Shown in pieces: positions 55,475 through 64,000 of a stretch of 64,000 nucleotides of DNA; position 1 is the first letter of the stretch; each line of letters opens with the position of its first letter. The DNA is taken from NCBI RefSeq assembly GCF_902141845.1, contig NZ_CABFPH010000013.1:1-64000 (forward strand), in the 5' to 3' direction. Position numbers and translations under genes: made by a program. A model generated the notes under the pieces. It was not told the origin of the DNA. It searched no databases and saw only the letters and a list, made by a program, of their open reading frames with translations. The DNA comes from Methylobacterium symbioticum (lineage in GTDB: Bacteria > Pseudomonadota > Alphaproteobacteria > Rhizobiales > Beijerinckiaceae).

Positions 55475-55741
55475 ATGAGGTCCATTGCCATGCAGATCGC
55501 AGCCAGCGGCATGGCCGGCGCCAATCTCCGCCTGACGGCCGCCTCGGAGCAGGTCGCCCGGATCGACGCGGGACCGAGCGGAACAGGTCTTCCCGACGAG
55601 CGCGGCCTGCCGGAGGCCACGATCCTCGACCTATCGCCGACGGCAATCGGCCTGGTCGAGGCCGGGTCCGGCCGCGAAGTGAATACGATTGTGGCGCGTG
55701 CCGCCGACGAGACAACCCGCCTCCTCGACATGAAGGCCTGA
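55475..55741 (+). CDS. Small protein resembling the N-terminus of flagellar rod/hook proteins
   Basis: An 88-residue protein whose start, MRSIAMQIAASGMAGANLRL, followed by TAASEQVARI, resembles the conserved N-terminal helix of flagellar rod/hook proteins (ALxxALSGLxAAxxRLxxxANNIAN). The rest is short and carries no rod-protein domain. It may be a flagellar-related protein or a truncated relative. ATG at 55475 follows GCCGAGG; it lies 5 bases before the PilZ-like gene, so they may be co-transcribed. Confidence 0.55.
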   Translation: MRSIAMQIAASGMAGANLRLTAASEQVARIDAGPSGTGLPDERGLPEATILDLSPTAIGLVEAGSGREVNTIVARAADETTRLLDMKA

Positions 55742-55746
55742 CAGCC

Positions 55747-56001
55747 GTGATTCAAGACCGCCGCGCCGCCCCCCGCCAGCGCCTCGACGAGAACGGGCTC
55801 ATCACCGTCGATGAACACACGTCGATACCGTGTCTGATCTACGACCTCTCGGAACTCGGCGTCCGCCTCGTCTCACTCGACGCGGGCACCGTGCCCGATA
55901 CCTTCATCCTCGCCGCGAGCCGGCTTCCCGAGGTCCGGGTCTGCGAGATCGTCTGGCGCACGCAGGAGGAGATCGGGGCCCGGTTCGCGGCCACCCCATG
56001 A
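55747..56001 (+). CDS. PilZ-like domain protein
   Basis: An 84-residue protein with the start DRRAAPRQRL, close to the RxxxR motif by which PilZ domains bind cyclic di-GMP, followed by a compact beta-rich domain (YDLSELGVRLVS; VWRTQEEIGARF) typical of PilZ (D/N-x-S-x-x-G). It is as short as a single PilZ domain. A role in motility or surface polysaccharide control is plausible. The start is GTG at 55747. Confidence 0.75.
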   Translation: MIQDRRAAPRQRLDENGLITVDEHTSIPCLIYDLSELGVRLVSLDAGTVPDTFILAASRLPEVRVCEIVWRTQEEIGARFAATP

Positions 56002-56107
56002 CGCCGATACCGGGCCTGCGCAGGAGACCGGTGCACTCCAGCCTCCGCCCCGATAGCGTCCCGGGCAACCTGATGTAACGTGTCACCGGCAGGAGACCGG
56101 TGATTCG

Positions 56108-56353
56108 ATGTCCGACGGCCGCAGGACGAGTCCGCGCAGCAACGCTTTCATCTTCGGACACCTGCATCCGGAGACTGACGACGCGGCCATCGAGTGCATG
56201 ATCTGGGACATCTCGCCGGAGGGCGCAATGATCGAAGTGCCCGACCAGAACGCCGTTCCGGACCGCTTCGGTCTGACCGTTCCCGGAGAGGACACCGCGC
56301 GGACGGCTACGGTGATGTGGCGCGCGGGGCGGCGCCTCGGCCTCCGCTTCTGA
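56108..56353 (+). CDS. PilZ-like domain protein, degenerate motif
   Basis: An 81-residue protein with a beta-rich pattern like the preceding gene: IWDISPEGAMIEVPD matches the D-x-S-x-x-G part of PilZ, and VMWRAGRRLGLRF matches the closing strand. The N-terminal RxxxR motif is weak (GRRTSPRSN), so cyclic di-GMP binding is doubtful. The two genes are probably related by duplication. The function is unknown. Confidence 0.65.
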   Translation: MSDGRRTSPRSNAFIFGHLHPETDDAAIECMIWDISPEGAMIEVPDQNAVPDRFGLTVPGEDTARTATVMWRAGRRLGLRF

Positions 56354-56484
56354 TCGAGTGTGAGAGTGGGGTCGCGACGCCCGCCTCGCGGATCTGGGCA
56401 TCCGTTCGGCACAAGCACGTCTGAAACCGCACCGCCCCGGAGACCTGATCCTATCCGCCGGGATCGGGCACGGCCCTGCCGCGC

Positions 56485-57564
56485 TCAGGCTGTCTCCAGC
56501 GCGGCGCGGCGCGCCTTCGGCGCGTCGGCGATATGGAGCCAGCGCGGTCGCCGGAACAGGAAGTCGAGCCAGGTCCCGCGGATCACCCGCTCGAAGGCCA
56601 GGGGCACCAGCAGGGCGACCAGGGTCACCACGAGGCAGGCGACACCGATATCCGTGATGAGGCCCGTCTTCACCAGGATGATCCGGGTCGCGGCCATCGG
56701 CAGAAAGAAGCCGAGATAGATCACGATCGAGCGGGCGCCGCAGGCGCGAAGCGCCTCTGTCAGCGGGCCGCCGGCCCGGACGAGGAGGCTTGCGCTCGCA
56801 ACGATGGCGAGCGCGCCCGCGCTGCCGATCAGAAGGCCGACGACCGGCAGGCTCGCGAGCGTCGGATAGCCGGGGAGGCCGGACGGGCTCATCGCGAGCC
56901 AGCCGTTGACCACGGCCCAAACGGCGAGCCCCGCCAGCGCCGCCCCCGGACGGCGCCCCACCGTGGCCGCAAGGCGAAAGATCGGGCCGGCGAAGAGGTA
57001 GCCGCCGACGAAATAGACGTACCGGGCGCAGAACTCCTCGATGAGATAGGAGTCCGTCGAGATCGGCACGATCTGCAGGAGCGCCGCACCAGCAAGCAGC
57101 GCGGCGGGCGGCAGGCGCCGGAGCAGCTTCGTCACCACGGAGAAGACCGCCAGCATGTAGATGAACCACAGGGTCGAGTAGGGCTCGATCAGCCCCTCGG
57201 CCAGATGGGCGAGGAAGGCCGCCGGACCGCCGTTCTGCGCGACCTCGCTGTATTTGGCGACCGACTGGATCACCAGCCAGAGCAGGTAGAAATAGGCGAA
57301 GTGCACGACGCGCCGGTCGGCGAACAGGCGCCAGTCCCGATCGATCACCCGCCCGAGGAACAGGCCGGAGAGCAGGAAGAAATCCGGGATCCGGAAGGGC
57401 TTGGCGAAGGTGACGACCGCGCCGAGGAAGCCCTCGCCGCCCATCGCCTCCTGCGTGCCGAGGGTGGAGTGCATCATCACGACCAGGATGATGCAGAGGC
57501 CCTTGGCGGTATCGACCCAATCGAGACGCCCCGCGTCCCGGCCCTGTCCCGCGAGATCCGTCAC
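56485..57564 (-). CDS. Acyltransferase family membrane protein
   Basis: A 359-residue protein with about ten hydrophobic helices, matching the acyltransferase-3 family that O-acylates sugars on the cell surface or periplasmic glucans. The N-terminal WVDTAKGLCIILVVMMH segment is the family's signature region with the conserved His. RIPDFFLLSGLFLG and LWFIYMLAVF also match. The acceptor is unknown; exopolysaccharide, lipopolysaccharide or glucan are possible. It stands alone on the minus strand. Confidence 0.88.
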   Translation of the reverse strand: MTDLAGQGRDAGRLDWVDTAKGLCIILVVMMHSTLGTQEAMGGEGFLGAVVTFAKPFRIPDFFLLSGLFLGRVIDRDWRLFADRRVVHFAYFYLLWLVIQSVAKYSEVAQNGGPAAFLAHLAEGLIEPYSTLWFIYMLAVFSVVTKLLRRLPPAALLAGAALLQIVPISTDSYLIEEFCARYVYFVGGYLFAGPIFRLAATVGRRPGAALAGLAVWAVVNGWLAMSPSGLPGYPTLASLPVVGLLIGSAGALAIVASASLLVRAGGPLTEALRACGARSIVIYLGFFLPMAATRIILVKTGLITDIGVACLVVTLVALLVPLAFERVIRGTWLDFLFRRPRWLHIADAPKARRAALETA

Positions 57565-57667
57565 GATGCCACCTGTCCGCAGAATCTCGCAGACTCTGGC
57601 ACGGCACCGGTAAAGACGCGGCTAAGCCTCGCATGCTGGTTGTATCGATCGGCACCCGCATCGGGGC

Positions 57668-58039
57668 CTACCGCTCGCGCCGCGCGCCCCGGCGGTCGCG
57701 CGTCATCCGCGTGGCGGCGTGGAAGTCGTCGGGCTTGGTGCGGACCCAGTCGCGGAAGCGCGCGATCTCCGGATCGGCACGCAGCGCAGCGATGTCGGCG
57801 AGGCGCCGGGCGATCTCCGCCTCGCTGTAGCGGGCATGGATCGCGGAATGGCAGATCTGGTGCAGGCGCACCGTGCCGCGATGCGTGCCTCTCTTCAGCT
57901 TCGGCGTGAGGTGATGCAGGCTGGAACGCGCGTGACACGGGATCGGCCGGTCGCAGAGCGCGCAGATCTCTGCCTCGGGACGCTGCGGCCCCTGCGTCGC
58001 CGGATCGTCGTCGCGCCACCGTCGCTCGCGCCTGCCCAA
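57668..58039 (-). CDS. HNH endonuclease-like small protein, probable TTG start
   Basis: A protein of about 123 residues with a zinc-like HNH pattern: CALCDRPIPCH, SSLHHLTPK (the His pair) and LHQICHSAIHARYS. The spacing fits an HNH nuclease fold, although DNA cleavage is not certain. I chose TTG at 58039 because GGAGGA lies 6 bases upstream; an ATG at 58144 would add 35 unconserved residues. It stands between the acyltransferase and PBP1A genes, with the latter divergent. Confidence 0.7.
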   Translation of the reverse strand: MGRRERRWRDDDPATQGPQRPEAEICALCDRPIPCHARSSLHHLTPKLKRGTHRGTVRLHQICHSAIHARYSEAEIARRLADIAALRADPEIARFRDWVRTKPDDFHAATRMTRDRRGARRER

Positions 58040-58256
58040 GCCGTCTCCTCCTGCCCTGGCATTTAGGGCGCACCGGCCGCCGGTCCCGGCATCTGTTAAG
58101 ATCCGGTAACCGGCCGGATCCCTCGTGCGGAGCCCGGTTAACACCCCTTAAACCCGCCGCATTTACGGTGCGGAAGCGGCGTGGGGGAGCCGGCGCCGCC
58201 TCAGGGCCGCACCGACGCCCCTGCCGATACGAGAGCCGCAGGACCAGACGAAACGC

Positions 58257-60452
58257 ATGGCGCAGGGACGCGGACGGGATCGCCGGAGCGAGCCGAACTT
58301 CGACGTGCCGGAAGGCCGCGTCGCGGCGCCCGGCGCGCTCGACCTGCGGCTGTCGCGCCAGGATCGCGCAGGAGGCGGCGTGGCGGAGACAGGCGCGAAG
58401 CGGGGCGCAGTCGCATCGGGACGCAAGGCATCGGGCGGGCGCCGCGCACCGGCGCGCAAGGCGGCGAAGCGGCGCGGCTCGTTCCTCGGCCGCATGGCCT
58501 ACGGCGTGCTGGTTCTCGGCCTCTGGGGCCTCATCGGCATCGCCGGTCTCGTGGCCTATCACGCCTCGCAACTGCCCCCGATCGACCAGCTCAGCGTGCC
58601 CAAGCGGCCGCCGAACATCGCGATCCTGGCCAGCGACGGGTCGCTGCTCGCCAATCGCGGCGAGACCGGCGGCCGCGTGGTCTCGATCAAGGAGCTGCCG
58701 CCCTACCTGCCGCGCGCCTTCGTGGCGATCGAGGACCGGCGTTTCTACAGCCATTTCGGCGTCGATCCGGTCGGCATCGCCCGCGCGATCGGCCAGAACC
58801 TGACCCGGCGCGGCGTCGCGCAGGGCGGCTCGACCCTGACGCAGCAGCTCGCCAAAAACCTGTTCCTGACCCCAGAGCGCTCGGCCTCGCGCAAGATCCA
58901 GGAAGCGATCCTGGCGCTCTGGCTCGAGCACAAATACACCAAAGACGAGATCCTCGAACTCTACCTCAACCGGGTCTATTTCGGCGCGGGCGCCTATGGC
59001 GTCGAGGCGGCGGCGCAGCGCTATTTCGGCAAGCCCGCCAAGAGCGTGAGCCTCGCCGAGGCGGCCATGCTCGGCGGATTGGTCCAGGCCCCCTCGCGGC
59101 TCGCCCCGAACCGCAACCTGCCCGCCGCGCAGGCACGCGCCGCTCAGGTGCTGGCCGCGATGCAGGAGCTCGGCTTCGTGCCCGCGCAGGACGTGAAGGT
59201 GGCGCTGGCGCAAGCCGCGCGGCCGGCGAGCAGCCGCGGCGGCGGCTCGGCCAACTACGTGGCCGACCTCGTGATGGACGTGCTCGACGACTTCGTCGGC
59301 AAGTTCGAGAGCGACATCGTGGTGCAGACCACGGTGGATACCGGCCTCCAGGCCGCCGCCGAGAAAGCACTGGTGGACGAGCTGAACCGCCAGGGCACCC
59401 GCTACAACGTTCACCAGGGCGCGCTGGTCTCGATGAAGCCGGACGGGGCGATCCGCGCGCTGATCGGCGGCCGCGACTATGCTCAGAGCCAGTTCAACCG
59501 TGCGACCACGGCCAAACGCCAGCCCGGCTCCGCGTTCAAGCCCTTCGTCTACCTCGCCGCGATCGAGCGGGGCGCGACGCCCGACACGGTGCGCGAGGAT
59601 GCGCCGATCAAGATCGGCTCCTGGCAGCCGGAGAACTACTCGCACCGCTACGAGGGCGCCGTCACCCTGCGGACCGCGCTCGCGCTCTCGCTCAACACCG
59701 TGGCGGTGCGCCTCGGCCAGGAGGTCGGCCCGAAGGCGGTGGTCCAGACCGCGCAGCGCCTCGGCATCTCCTCGGCCCTCCAAGCGAACGGCTCGATCGC
59801 GCTCGGCACCTCCGAGGTGACGCCGCTGGAGATGGTCGGCGCCTACGGCGCCTTCGCCAATGGCGGCATCGGCGTGATCCCCTACGTCGTCGCCTCGGTG
59901 AAGAGCACCGACGGCAAGGTGCTGTACAAGCGCGGCGAGGGCGGCCTCGGCCGGGTCATCGACCCGAACGCGGTCGGAATGATGAACGCCATGATGCACG
60001 AGACCTTCGTCATCGGCACCGCCAAGAAGGGCGACATTCCGGGCTGGGACCTCGCTGGCAAGACCGGCACCAGCCAGGATTTCCGCGACGCCTGGTTCAT
60101 CGGCTATTCGGGCAGCCTCGTCACCGGGGTCTGGCTCGGCAACGACGACGGCGAGCCGACCAAGAAGGCATCCGGCGGCAACCTGCCGGTGGACATCTGG
60201 AAGACCTACATGACCACGGCGCTGAAGGGCCAGACCCCGGTGCCGCTGCCCGGCCTCAACCGCTGGCGCAAGGCGCCGGAGACCACCGCCTCCGTGGCGG
60301 CGGCGGGCGGCCCCGGCGAGATCTTGGGCCAGATCTTCGGCACCGCGCCCCAGGCGGCCCCACAGCCGCAGGCACCCGCGCCGCGCCGCAGGCAGGCGGA
60401 GCCGCAGCAGGACCGCAACTTCTTCGAGAAGCTGTTCGGCATCGGGGAGTGA
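58257..60452 (+). CDS. mrcA: Penicillin-binding protein 1A (bifunctional)
   Basis: A 731-residue class A penicillin-binding protein with a basic cytoplasmic N-terminus, one membrane helix (about residues 80-105), a GT51 glycosyltransferase domain and a transpeptidase domain. GT51 marks are AIEDRRFYSHFGVDPVGIAR (catalytic Glu) and GGSTLTQQLAKNLFL. Transpeptidase marks are PGSAFKPF (catalytic Ser in SAFK), SLNT and KTGTS. It polymerises and cross-links peptidoglycan. The tail is Pro/Ala/Gln-rich and ends NFFEKLFGIGE; a near-copy of this coding end lies at 63213-63265. Confidence 0.96.
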   Translation: MAQGRGRDRRSEPNFDVPEGRVAAPGALDLRLSRQDRAGGGVAETGAKRGAVASGRKASGGRRAPARKAAKRRGSFLGRMAYGVLVLGLWGLIGIAGLVAYHASQLPPIDQLSVPKRPPNIAILASDGSLLANRGETGGRVVSIKELPPYLPRAFVAIEDRRFYSHFGVDPVGIARAIGQNLTRRGVAQGGSTLTQQLAKNLFLTPERSASRKIQEAILALWLEHKYTKDEILELYLNRVYFGAGAYGVEAAAQRYFGKPAKSVSLAEAAMLGGLVQAPSRLAPNRNLPAAQARAAQVLAAMQELGFVPAQDVKVALAQAARPASSRGGGSANYVADLVMDVLDDFVGKFESDIVVQTTVDTGLQAAAEKALVDELNRQGTRYNVHQGALVSMKPDGAIRALIGGRDYAQSQFNRATTAKRQPGSAFKPFVYLAAIERGATPDTVREDAPIKIGSWQPENYSHRYEGAVTLRTALALSLNTVAVRLGQEVGPKAVVQTAQRLGISSALQANGSIALGTSEVTPLEMVGAYGAFANGGIGVIPYVVASVKSTDGKVLYKRGEGGLGRVIDPNAVGMMNAMMHETFVIGTAKKGDIPGWDLAGKTGTSQDFRDAWFIGYSGSLVTGVWLGNDDGEPTKKASGGNLPVDIWKTYMTTALKGQTPVPLPGLNRWRKAPETTASVAAAGGPGEILGQIFGTAPQAAPQPQAPAPRRRQAEPQQDRNFFEKLFGIGE

Positions 60453-60803
60453 GGGCGGGCCGGGCACTTCCCGGGATCGCTGGATAGGCCCAGGCTCATC
60501 ACGGCCGGGCCTCGTCGCACCGGATCGAGGTCTTTCTCCGGAGCAGGCCGATCGATCGGCCGTTCCTTCGATCGTCCGCACCATCCTGCCGAGTCATCGT
60601 CCTTGTTCCCGCGCGATCGAAGGGCGCGAATGCTGCCCCGTCGCCCGGAAGGATCGGCATTGTAGCGGCCAATATCGGGCGCGTCTCAATCTAAGGCCGA
60701 TCCGTCCCGAACGGCCGCCCCCGAGAGCCTCGTGGCACCGGCGCTACAGACTCGTACATTGAACACCGGCATTGGACCCAGGCCGATAAACTGAGTTCAG
60801 GCC
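60453..60803. other. Intergenic region between PBP1A and the porin gene
   Basis: 351 bases with no credible gene on either strand. The right end should hold the porin promoter; AT-richer patches occur near 60690-60780, but I cannot assign clear -35 and -10 boxes. Confidence 0.45.
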
Positions 60804-61646
60804 ATGAAGAACATCGCACTCGCCTCCACAATCCTCGCGTCCCTGGCATCGGGCTCTGTGCTCGCCGCCGACCTGCCGCGTCGCGCCTCTCCGCCGGTCT
60901 TCACGCCGGTTCCGGTCTTCACCTGGACGGGTTTCTACATCGGCGGCAATGCCGGCTACGCCTTCACCACCCGCGAGAGCCGCAACCGCAACGCCGCCTT
61001 TCTGATCAACGATGCCGATATCGGCACGGTCGGTGGCACCTTCGGCTTCAACAACCGCGGCCAGAACGGCTTCTCGGGCGGTCTGCAGGTCGGCGCCAAC
61101 TACCAGTTCACCCCTGGCAGCGGCTTCGTCGTCGGCGTCGAGGCCGATGCCCAGTATCTTGATGCCGGGCGTCGCCGCTCGGGAGTCGTGGCCGGTCCCG
61201 GCACCGTGCTGAACCCGAACGCGGTCTTCTTCGATCCGCGCGCCACGGCCGGGCTCGAATATTTCGGCACCGTCCGCGGCCGCCTCGGCTACGCCTTCGA
61301 CCGTACCCTCGTCTACGCCACCGGCGGCTATGCCTATGGCGGCGGCAGCGAGAAGCGCTTCTTCGGCGCCACCGACAATGCCCAGATGCGCACCGGCTGG
61401 GCTGCGGGCGCGGGCCTGGAATACGCGCTCCCGACCGAGTCCTTCCTGAACTTCTTCCGCGCCTCGGCGGTGACGATGAAGGTCGAGGGCCTCTACGTGA
61501 ACCTCCAGCGGAACAAGGGTCTCGCACTGCTGGCCGTGAACACGGTCACCGGCGACGTCTTCCTCCGCACGCCGGATCGCCGTTCCCTCGGCGACGACTT
61601 CGCCGTCATCCGCGCCGGCATCAATTACAAGTTCGGATCCTACTGA
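60804..61646 (+). CDS. Omp25/31-type outer membrane beta-barrel protein
   Basis: A 280-residue outer membrane protein with a signal peptide (MKNIALASTILASLASGSVL, cleavage near AADLP). The mature start ADLPRRASPPVFTPVPVF and TWTGFYIGGNAGYAF are typical of the Omp25/31 porin-like family of Rhizobiales. Alternating beta strands end in ...VIRAGINYKFGSY, whose terminal aromatic is the outer-membrane sorting signal. Function is structural or pore-forming. It is followed by a hairpin terminator candidate at 61826-61852. Confidence 0.92.
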   Translation: MKNIALASTILASLASGSVLAADLPRRASPPVFTPVPVFTWTGFYIGGNAGYAFTTRESRNRNAAFLINDADIGTVGGTFGFNNRGQNGFSGGLQVGANYQFTPGSGFVVGVEADAQYLDAGRRRSGVVAGPGTVLNPNAVFFDPRATAGLEYFGTVRGRLGYAFDRTLVYATGGYAYGGGSEKRFFGATDNAQMRTGWAAGAGLEYALPTESFLNFFRASAVTMKVEGLYVNLQRNKGLALLAVNTVTGDVFLRTPDRRSLGDDFAVIRAGINYKFGSY

Positions 61647-61825
61647 GCACGCGCCGGCTGGATGGCGCCGTCATCCAGCCGGGCCTGCGGTCTCGATCAC
61701 GAGTTCGGAGACGGATCGATCGGGCGTGAAGGCTCGGTTCCCGCTCCGCGCCGCTCCTCAGCAGGGAGCGGCGAAGCTCGGCTCAAGCGTCCCCAGCTCC
61801 GATCACCTGGCCGCCCGAGCCGACG

Positions 61826-61852
61826 ACACCCCAGGCCTGTGCCTGGGGTGTT
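61826..61852 (+). terminator. Candidate terminator hairpin between porin and AraC genes
   Basis: ACACCCCAGGC (61826-61836) pairs exactly with GCCTGGGGTGT (61841-61851), 11 base pairs with a CTGT loop. The T-run after it is short (TTCGCG), so termination strength is uncertain. It is 180 bases past the porin stop and 62 bases before the convergent AraC stop. Confidence 0.6.
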
Positions 61853-61913
61853 CGCGTTCGCATCACGCCGAACGAAGCCGGGTCGCACGGCCTCGTTCGT
61901 TGGACAGTGCGGA

Positions 61914-62951
61914 TCACAGATTGTCGATCCAACTCCTCAGCACGGAGATCCCGGCACGCTCACCGCCGATCCCGAGTTGATAGGATGTCGTCTCGCTCGG
62001 GACGAAGCCGAAGCGGCGGCGGAAGGCGCGCTGGAACGTCTTCTCGTCGGAGAAGCCGACCGTGTAGGCGAGTTGAGCGACCCGCCTCGGCCCCGCCGCG
62101 TCGCCCCGCACCAGAATGCGCATCGCGCGCATCAGGCGCCGGTCGCGGATATAGGCGAGCACGCCGCCGGTCTCGCCGAAGAGAGGGTAGAGCGCGGAGC
62201 GCGACATGCCGGCCCGGGCGGCGATCACCGCCGGGGTCAGACCGGGCTCGTGCAGATCGCGCTCGATCAGGCGGCGAACGCGGATGCGCGCGTCGAGATT
62301 CTGGACGCCCGTCCCCGTCGTGCGCCCGCTCAGATAGGTGCCGCAGAGCTGGATGATCGCGCGCGCCGCGGAGGCGGCCTCCTGCTGATGCAGCAGGTCG
62401 CCGCAGGCGACGACGTTCGCGAGAAAGGCGTGCAGCAATCGCCCGAACGGATCGCCGTCGTGATCGAGGATCCGGGCATGGAGTCCTTCGAGCCGGCATC
62501 CCTGATCTTCGAGGAGGGCGCGCGGAATCACCAGATTCGTCGCGTCCACAGGGGCCGCCACGATACGAACCGGCCGAGCGAGGTCGAAGACGACACAATC
62601 CGTCTCCCGGGCCGCCAAAGTCCCGCCGTCTCCCTCGATCAGGCTGTGTCCCTGCCGGTAGAACTGCAGCAGGATGTGGTCGAGACCCTGCTGCTGGACC
62701 ATCGTCTGCGTCCGCTCCAGGGTATGAGCCGGCGCGATCACATCTCCGACGAGCAGCTCCCCGAGATGATAGGAGCGCATCGCGATCGGGACCGACAGAT
62801 CGGTGTCGGACCGGAAGCTGACCTGGAAGAAGGGAGCGATGTGCTCGCGCCATGCAGAACCCAGCTGCGCGCGATCCTCGGGGACATCGAAGCGGTGGCA
62901 CAGAACCACCGCCTGGTCGCGCCGGATCGGGTCGGTATCGTTGGCTCGCAT
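61914..62951 (-). CDS. AraC family transcriptional regulator
   Basis: A 345-residue protein. The N-terminal part (to about residue 200) is a sensor domain of the AraC-binding-like type, and the C-terminal 100 residues hold two helix-turn-helix motifs (LTPAVIAARAGMSRSALYPLF and VAQLAYTVGFSDEKTFQRAF). The second motif ends with RRRFGFVPSE, the family signature. The effector is unknown. It stands alone, divergent from nothing obvious; more than 1 kb of non-coding DNA lies upstream, so its own promoter is expected there. Confidence 0.9.
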   Translation of the reverse strand: MRANDTDPIRRDQAVVLCHRFDVPEDRAQLGSAWREHIAPFFQVSFRSDTDLSVPIAMRSYHLGELLVGDVIAPAHTLERTQTMVQQQGLDHILLQFYRQGHSLIEGDGGTLAARETDCVVFDLARPVRIVAAPVDATNLVIPRALLEDQGCRLEGLHARILDHDGDPFGRLLHAFLANVVACGDLLHQQEAASAARAIIQLCGTYLSGRTTGTGVQNLDARIRVRRLIERDLHEPGLTPAVIAARAGMSRSALYPLFGETGGVLAYIRDRRLMRAMRILVRGDAAGPRRVAQLAYTVGFSDEKTFQRAFRRRFGFVPSETTSYQLGIGGERAGISVLRSWIDNL

Positions 62952-63212
62952 GGCTGTTCTGTCTACGGATGCGCACCATTCTTTGAGCGCAAAATCTTGA
63001 AATAAATCCTAAGATAATCCTCTGTCCGCCCGTCGAAACCGACACGGTCCCTCCATCGCCGAACCTGCGCGCCGCGAGGCGCGCGCGCCTTAGCGCCCGC
63101 TCGAATGGTTTGCAACGATCCCCGCCCAACGCGAAAAGCCCGCACCGGCGGTCGCCAATGCGGGCTGGAGGAGAACGTGAGTCCGGGTGCCGCGACGCGG
63201 CGCGGGAGACGA

Positions 63213-63265
63213 ACCGCAACGTCTTCGAGACGCTGTTCGGCATCGGGGAGTGAGGGCGGGCCGGG
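63213..63265 (+). pseudogene. Duplicated end of the PBP1A gene
   Basis: These 53 bases match 60412-60464, the last codons, stop codon and first downstream bases of the PBP1A gene, at 51 positions. The encoded end reads RNVFETLFGIGE against RNFFEKLFGIGE. Upstream of the copy the similarity stops abruptly, so it is a truncated fragment rather than a gene. Confidence 0.85.
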
Positions 63266-63870
63266 GTCGCATGCGGCCTCCACGCGGTTTCGGCTCCGCG
63301 CGTCTTGCTGACGCCGGAGGCTTGGCTGGAGGGAGACGCGGGACGCCGCGGAACCCAAATTGTCTGCGTACGGATACCGAGCTCCCCGGCGTCCCGCGGA
63401 CGAGGGGGCGGGGATCCGCCGGCCTCGTCCGTCTATGCGTCGCGGTCTCTTGCTCACCTGCATCGACCCCGATCGTGGCGGACTGCGTAGCGCCGTTGCC
63501 CGGCTCGCCCAGCCTCACCCCGGCAGACTTGAAGCGTCGTGCACCGGACCTCGTATTGGGCCCGGCATCGGTTCCAACGACCTGTGCAGGCCGGACTATC
63601 GGGGCTGTCCCGTTGTTGATCCGGGCTGGCGCCGAGAACGGCCCTGTGTCGCGCAGAGGCGCCCGGGGCGCCGGCTGACCGGCCGGCGACGCGGGAACCG
63701 CCGCGCTGTCCTGGCACGGGCCGTGGTCATGCGGCCCGGGCTCCCTGCGCGCGGCGCGGCGGGTTGCAGGACCCGTCGCGCCGCGGGACAGCGCGTGGCC
63801 GGGATGTACGTGTTTTGTTCTCGCGTGTCAAGCTTTTTGTCTCAAAGAAGGTCTTTTCGCCCTGCCGCCG

Positions 63871-63930
63871 CGCTCTCCCTCTCCCCTCTGCGGGGGAGGG
63901 TGCCGAACGGAGTGAGGCGGGAGAGGGGAA
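63871..63930. repeat. Palindromic intergenic repeat
   Basis: CCCTCTCCC (63877-63885) and GGGAGAGGG (63919-63927) are exact inverted arms around a central CGGGGGAGGGTGCCGAACGG-type core. The same CCCTCTCCCGACC style reappears at the last bases of the window, suggesting a second copy that runs off the edge. This sequence type is common between genes in Rhizobiales. Confidence 0.7.
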
Positions 63931-64000
63931 CCCGGCGTCCGACACGGGCCCAGCGTCGATGCCGAACGCGATCCTGTACCGTCGCACCCCTCTCCCGACC

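Larger units (their letters stand above)
62952..64000. other. Gene-poor right end
   Basis: About 1 kb with no convincing coding region on either strand; several open frames exist but lack ribosome sites and recognisable content. It holds a 53-base copy of the PBP1A gene end (63213-63265), a GACGCGGGACGCCG-type dyad near 63330-63400 and a palindromic repeat at 63871-63930. Confidence 0.55.

Noticed and set aside
63727-63987. Minus-strand frame at the right end
   Set aside because: It runs through the palindromic repeat and has no ribosome site or domain.

Overview
The window is high-GC DNA with an alphaproteobacterial, Rhizobiales-like gene complement, most likely from a Methylobacterium/Methylorubrum relative. 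This rests on the flagellar regulators FlaF and FlbT, a ccoNOQP-ccoGHIS operon with FNR/FixK boxes, a compact 2-aminoethylphosphonate operon with PbfA, an Omp25-type porin and Rhizobiales-style intergenic palindromes. It is inferred from gene content, not from a database search. I found no rRNA, tRNA, CRISPR array, transposase or prophage.

Layout. 1-2491: the tail of an unknown gene, a histidine phosphatase, glyoxalase I and an alpha/beta hydrolase. 2502-5637: cytochrome c maturation genes ccmABCDG on the minus strand. 6022-9590: a small hypothetical gene, then a GDP-D-glycero-D-manno-heptose module (hddA, gmhA and a nucleotidyltransferase-phosphatase fusion) behind an AT-richer leader. 9733-17898: the cbb3 oxidase operon and its assembly genes, with two FNR-type boxes. 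17927-28068: uptake and breakdown of 2-aminoethylphosphonate (phnW, phnX, phnS, phnT, a fused permease, pbfA), a terminal Na/Pi carrier and a divergent LysR regulator. 28065-32198: a DeoR regulator, an FAD/GcvT-type methylamine dehydrogenase homologue and an EamA transporter. 32217-35240: dadA and alanine racemase with a divergent Lrp regulator.

35691-52363 is the most notable region. flaF and flbT, usually neighbours beside flagellin genes, are separated here by about 10 kb of sugar-nucleotide genes. These are rfbH, rfbF and rfbG (CDP-3,6-dideoxy-4-ketohexose route), a NeuB-type synthase fused to a cupin, a ThDP-dependent acetolactate-synthase-like enzyme, an NAD-dependent epimerase/reductase, a sulfotransferase-like protein and a C-methyltransferase-like protein. 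flbT is followed by two near-identical flagellins, a TPR/GT41 (SPINDLY/OGT-like) glycosyltransferase and a FlaG-like protein. I read this as a candidate flagellin O-glycosylation system using an unusual, possibly branched or methylated, deoxy sugar. That is inference from context.

52554-64000: thiC with a TPP riboswitch, several small proteins (a 36-residue membrane protein, a Cys-rich secreted protein, a rod-protein-like protein, two PilZ-like proteins), an acyltransferase, an HNH-type protein, penicillin-binding protein 1A, an Omp25-like porin and an AraC regulator. The last kilobase is non-coding and carries a 53-bp duplicate of the PBP1A gene end plus a repeat element.
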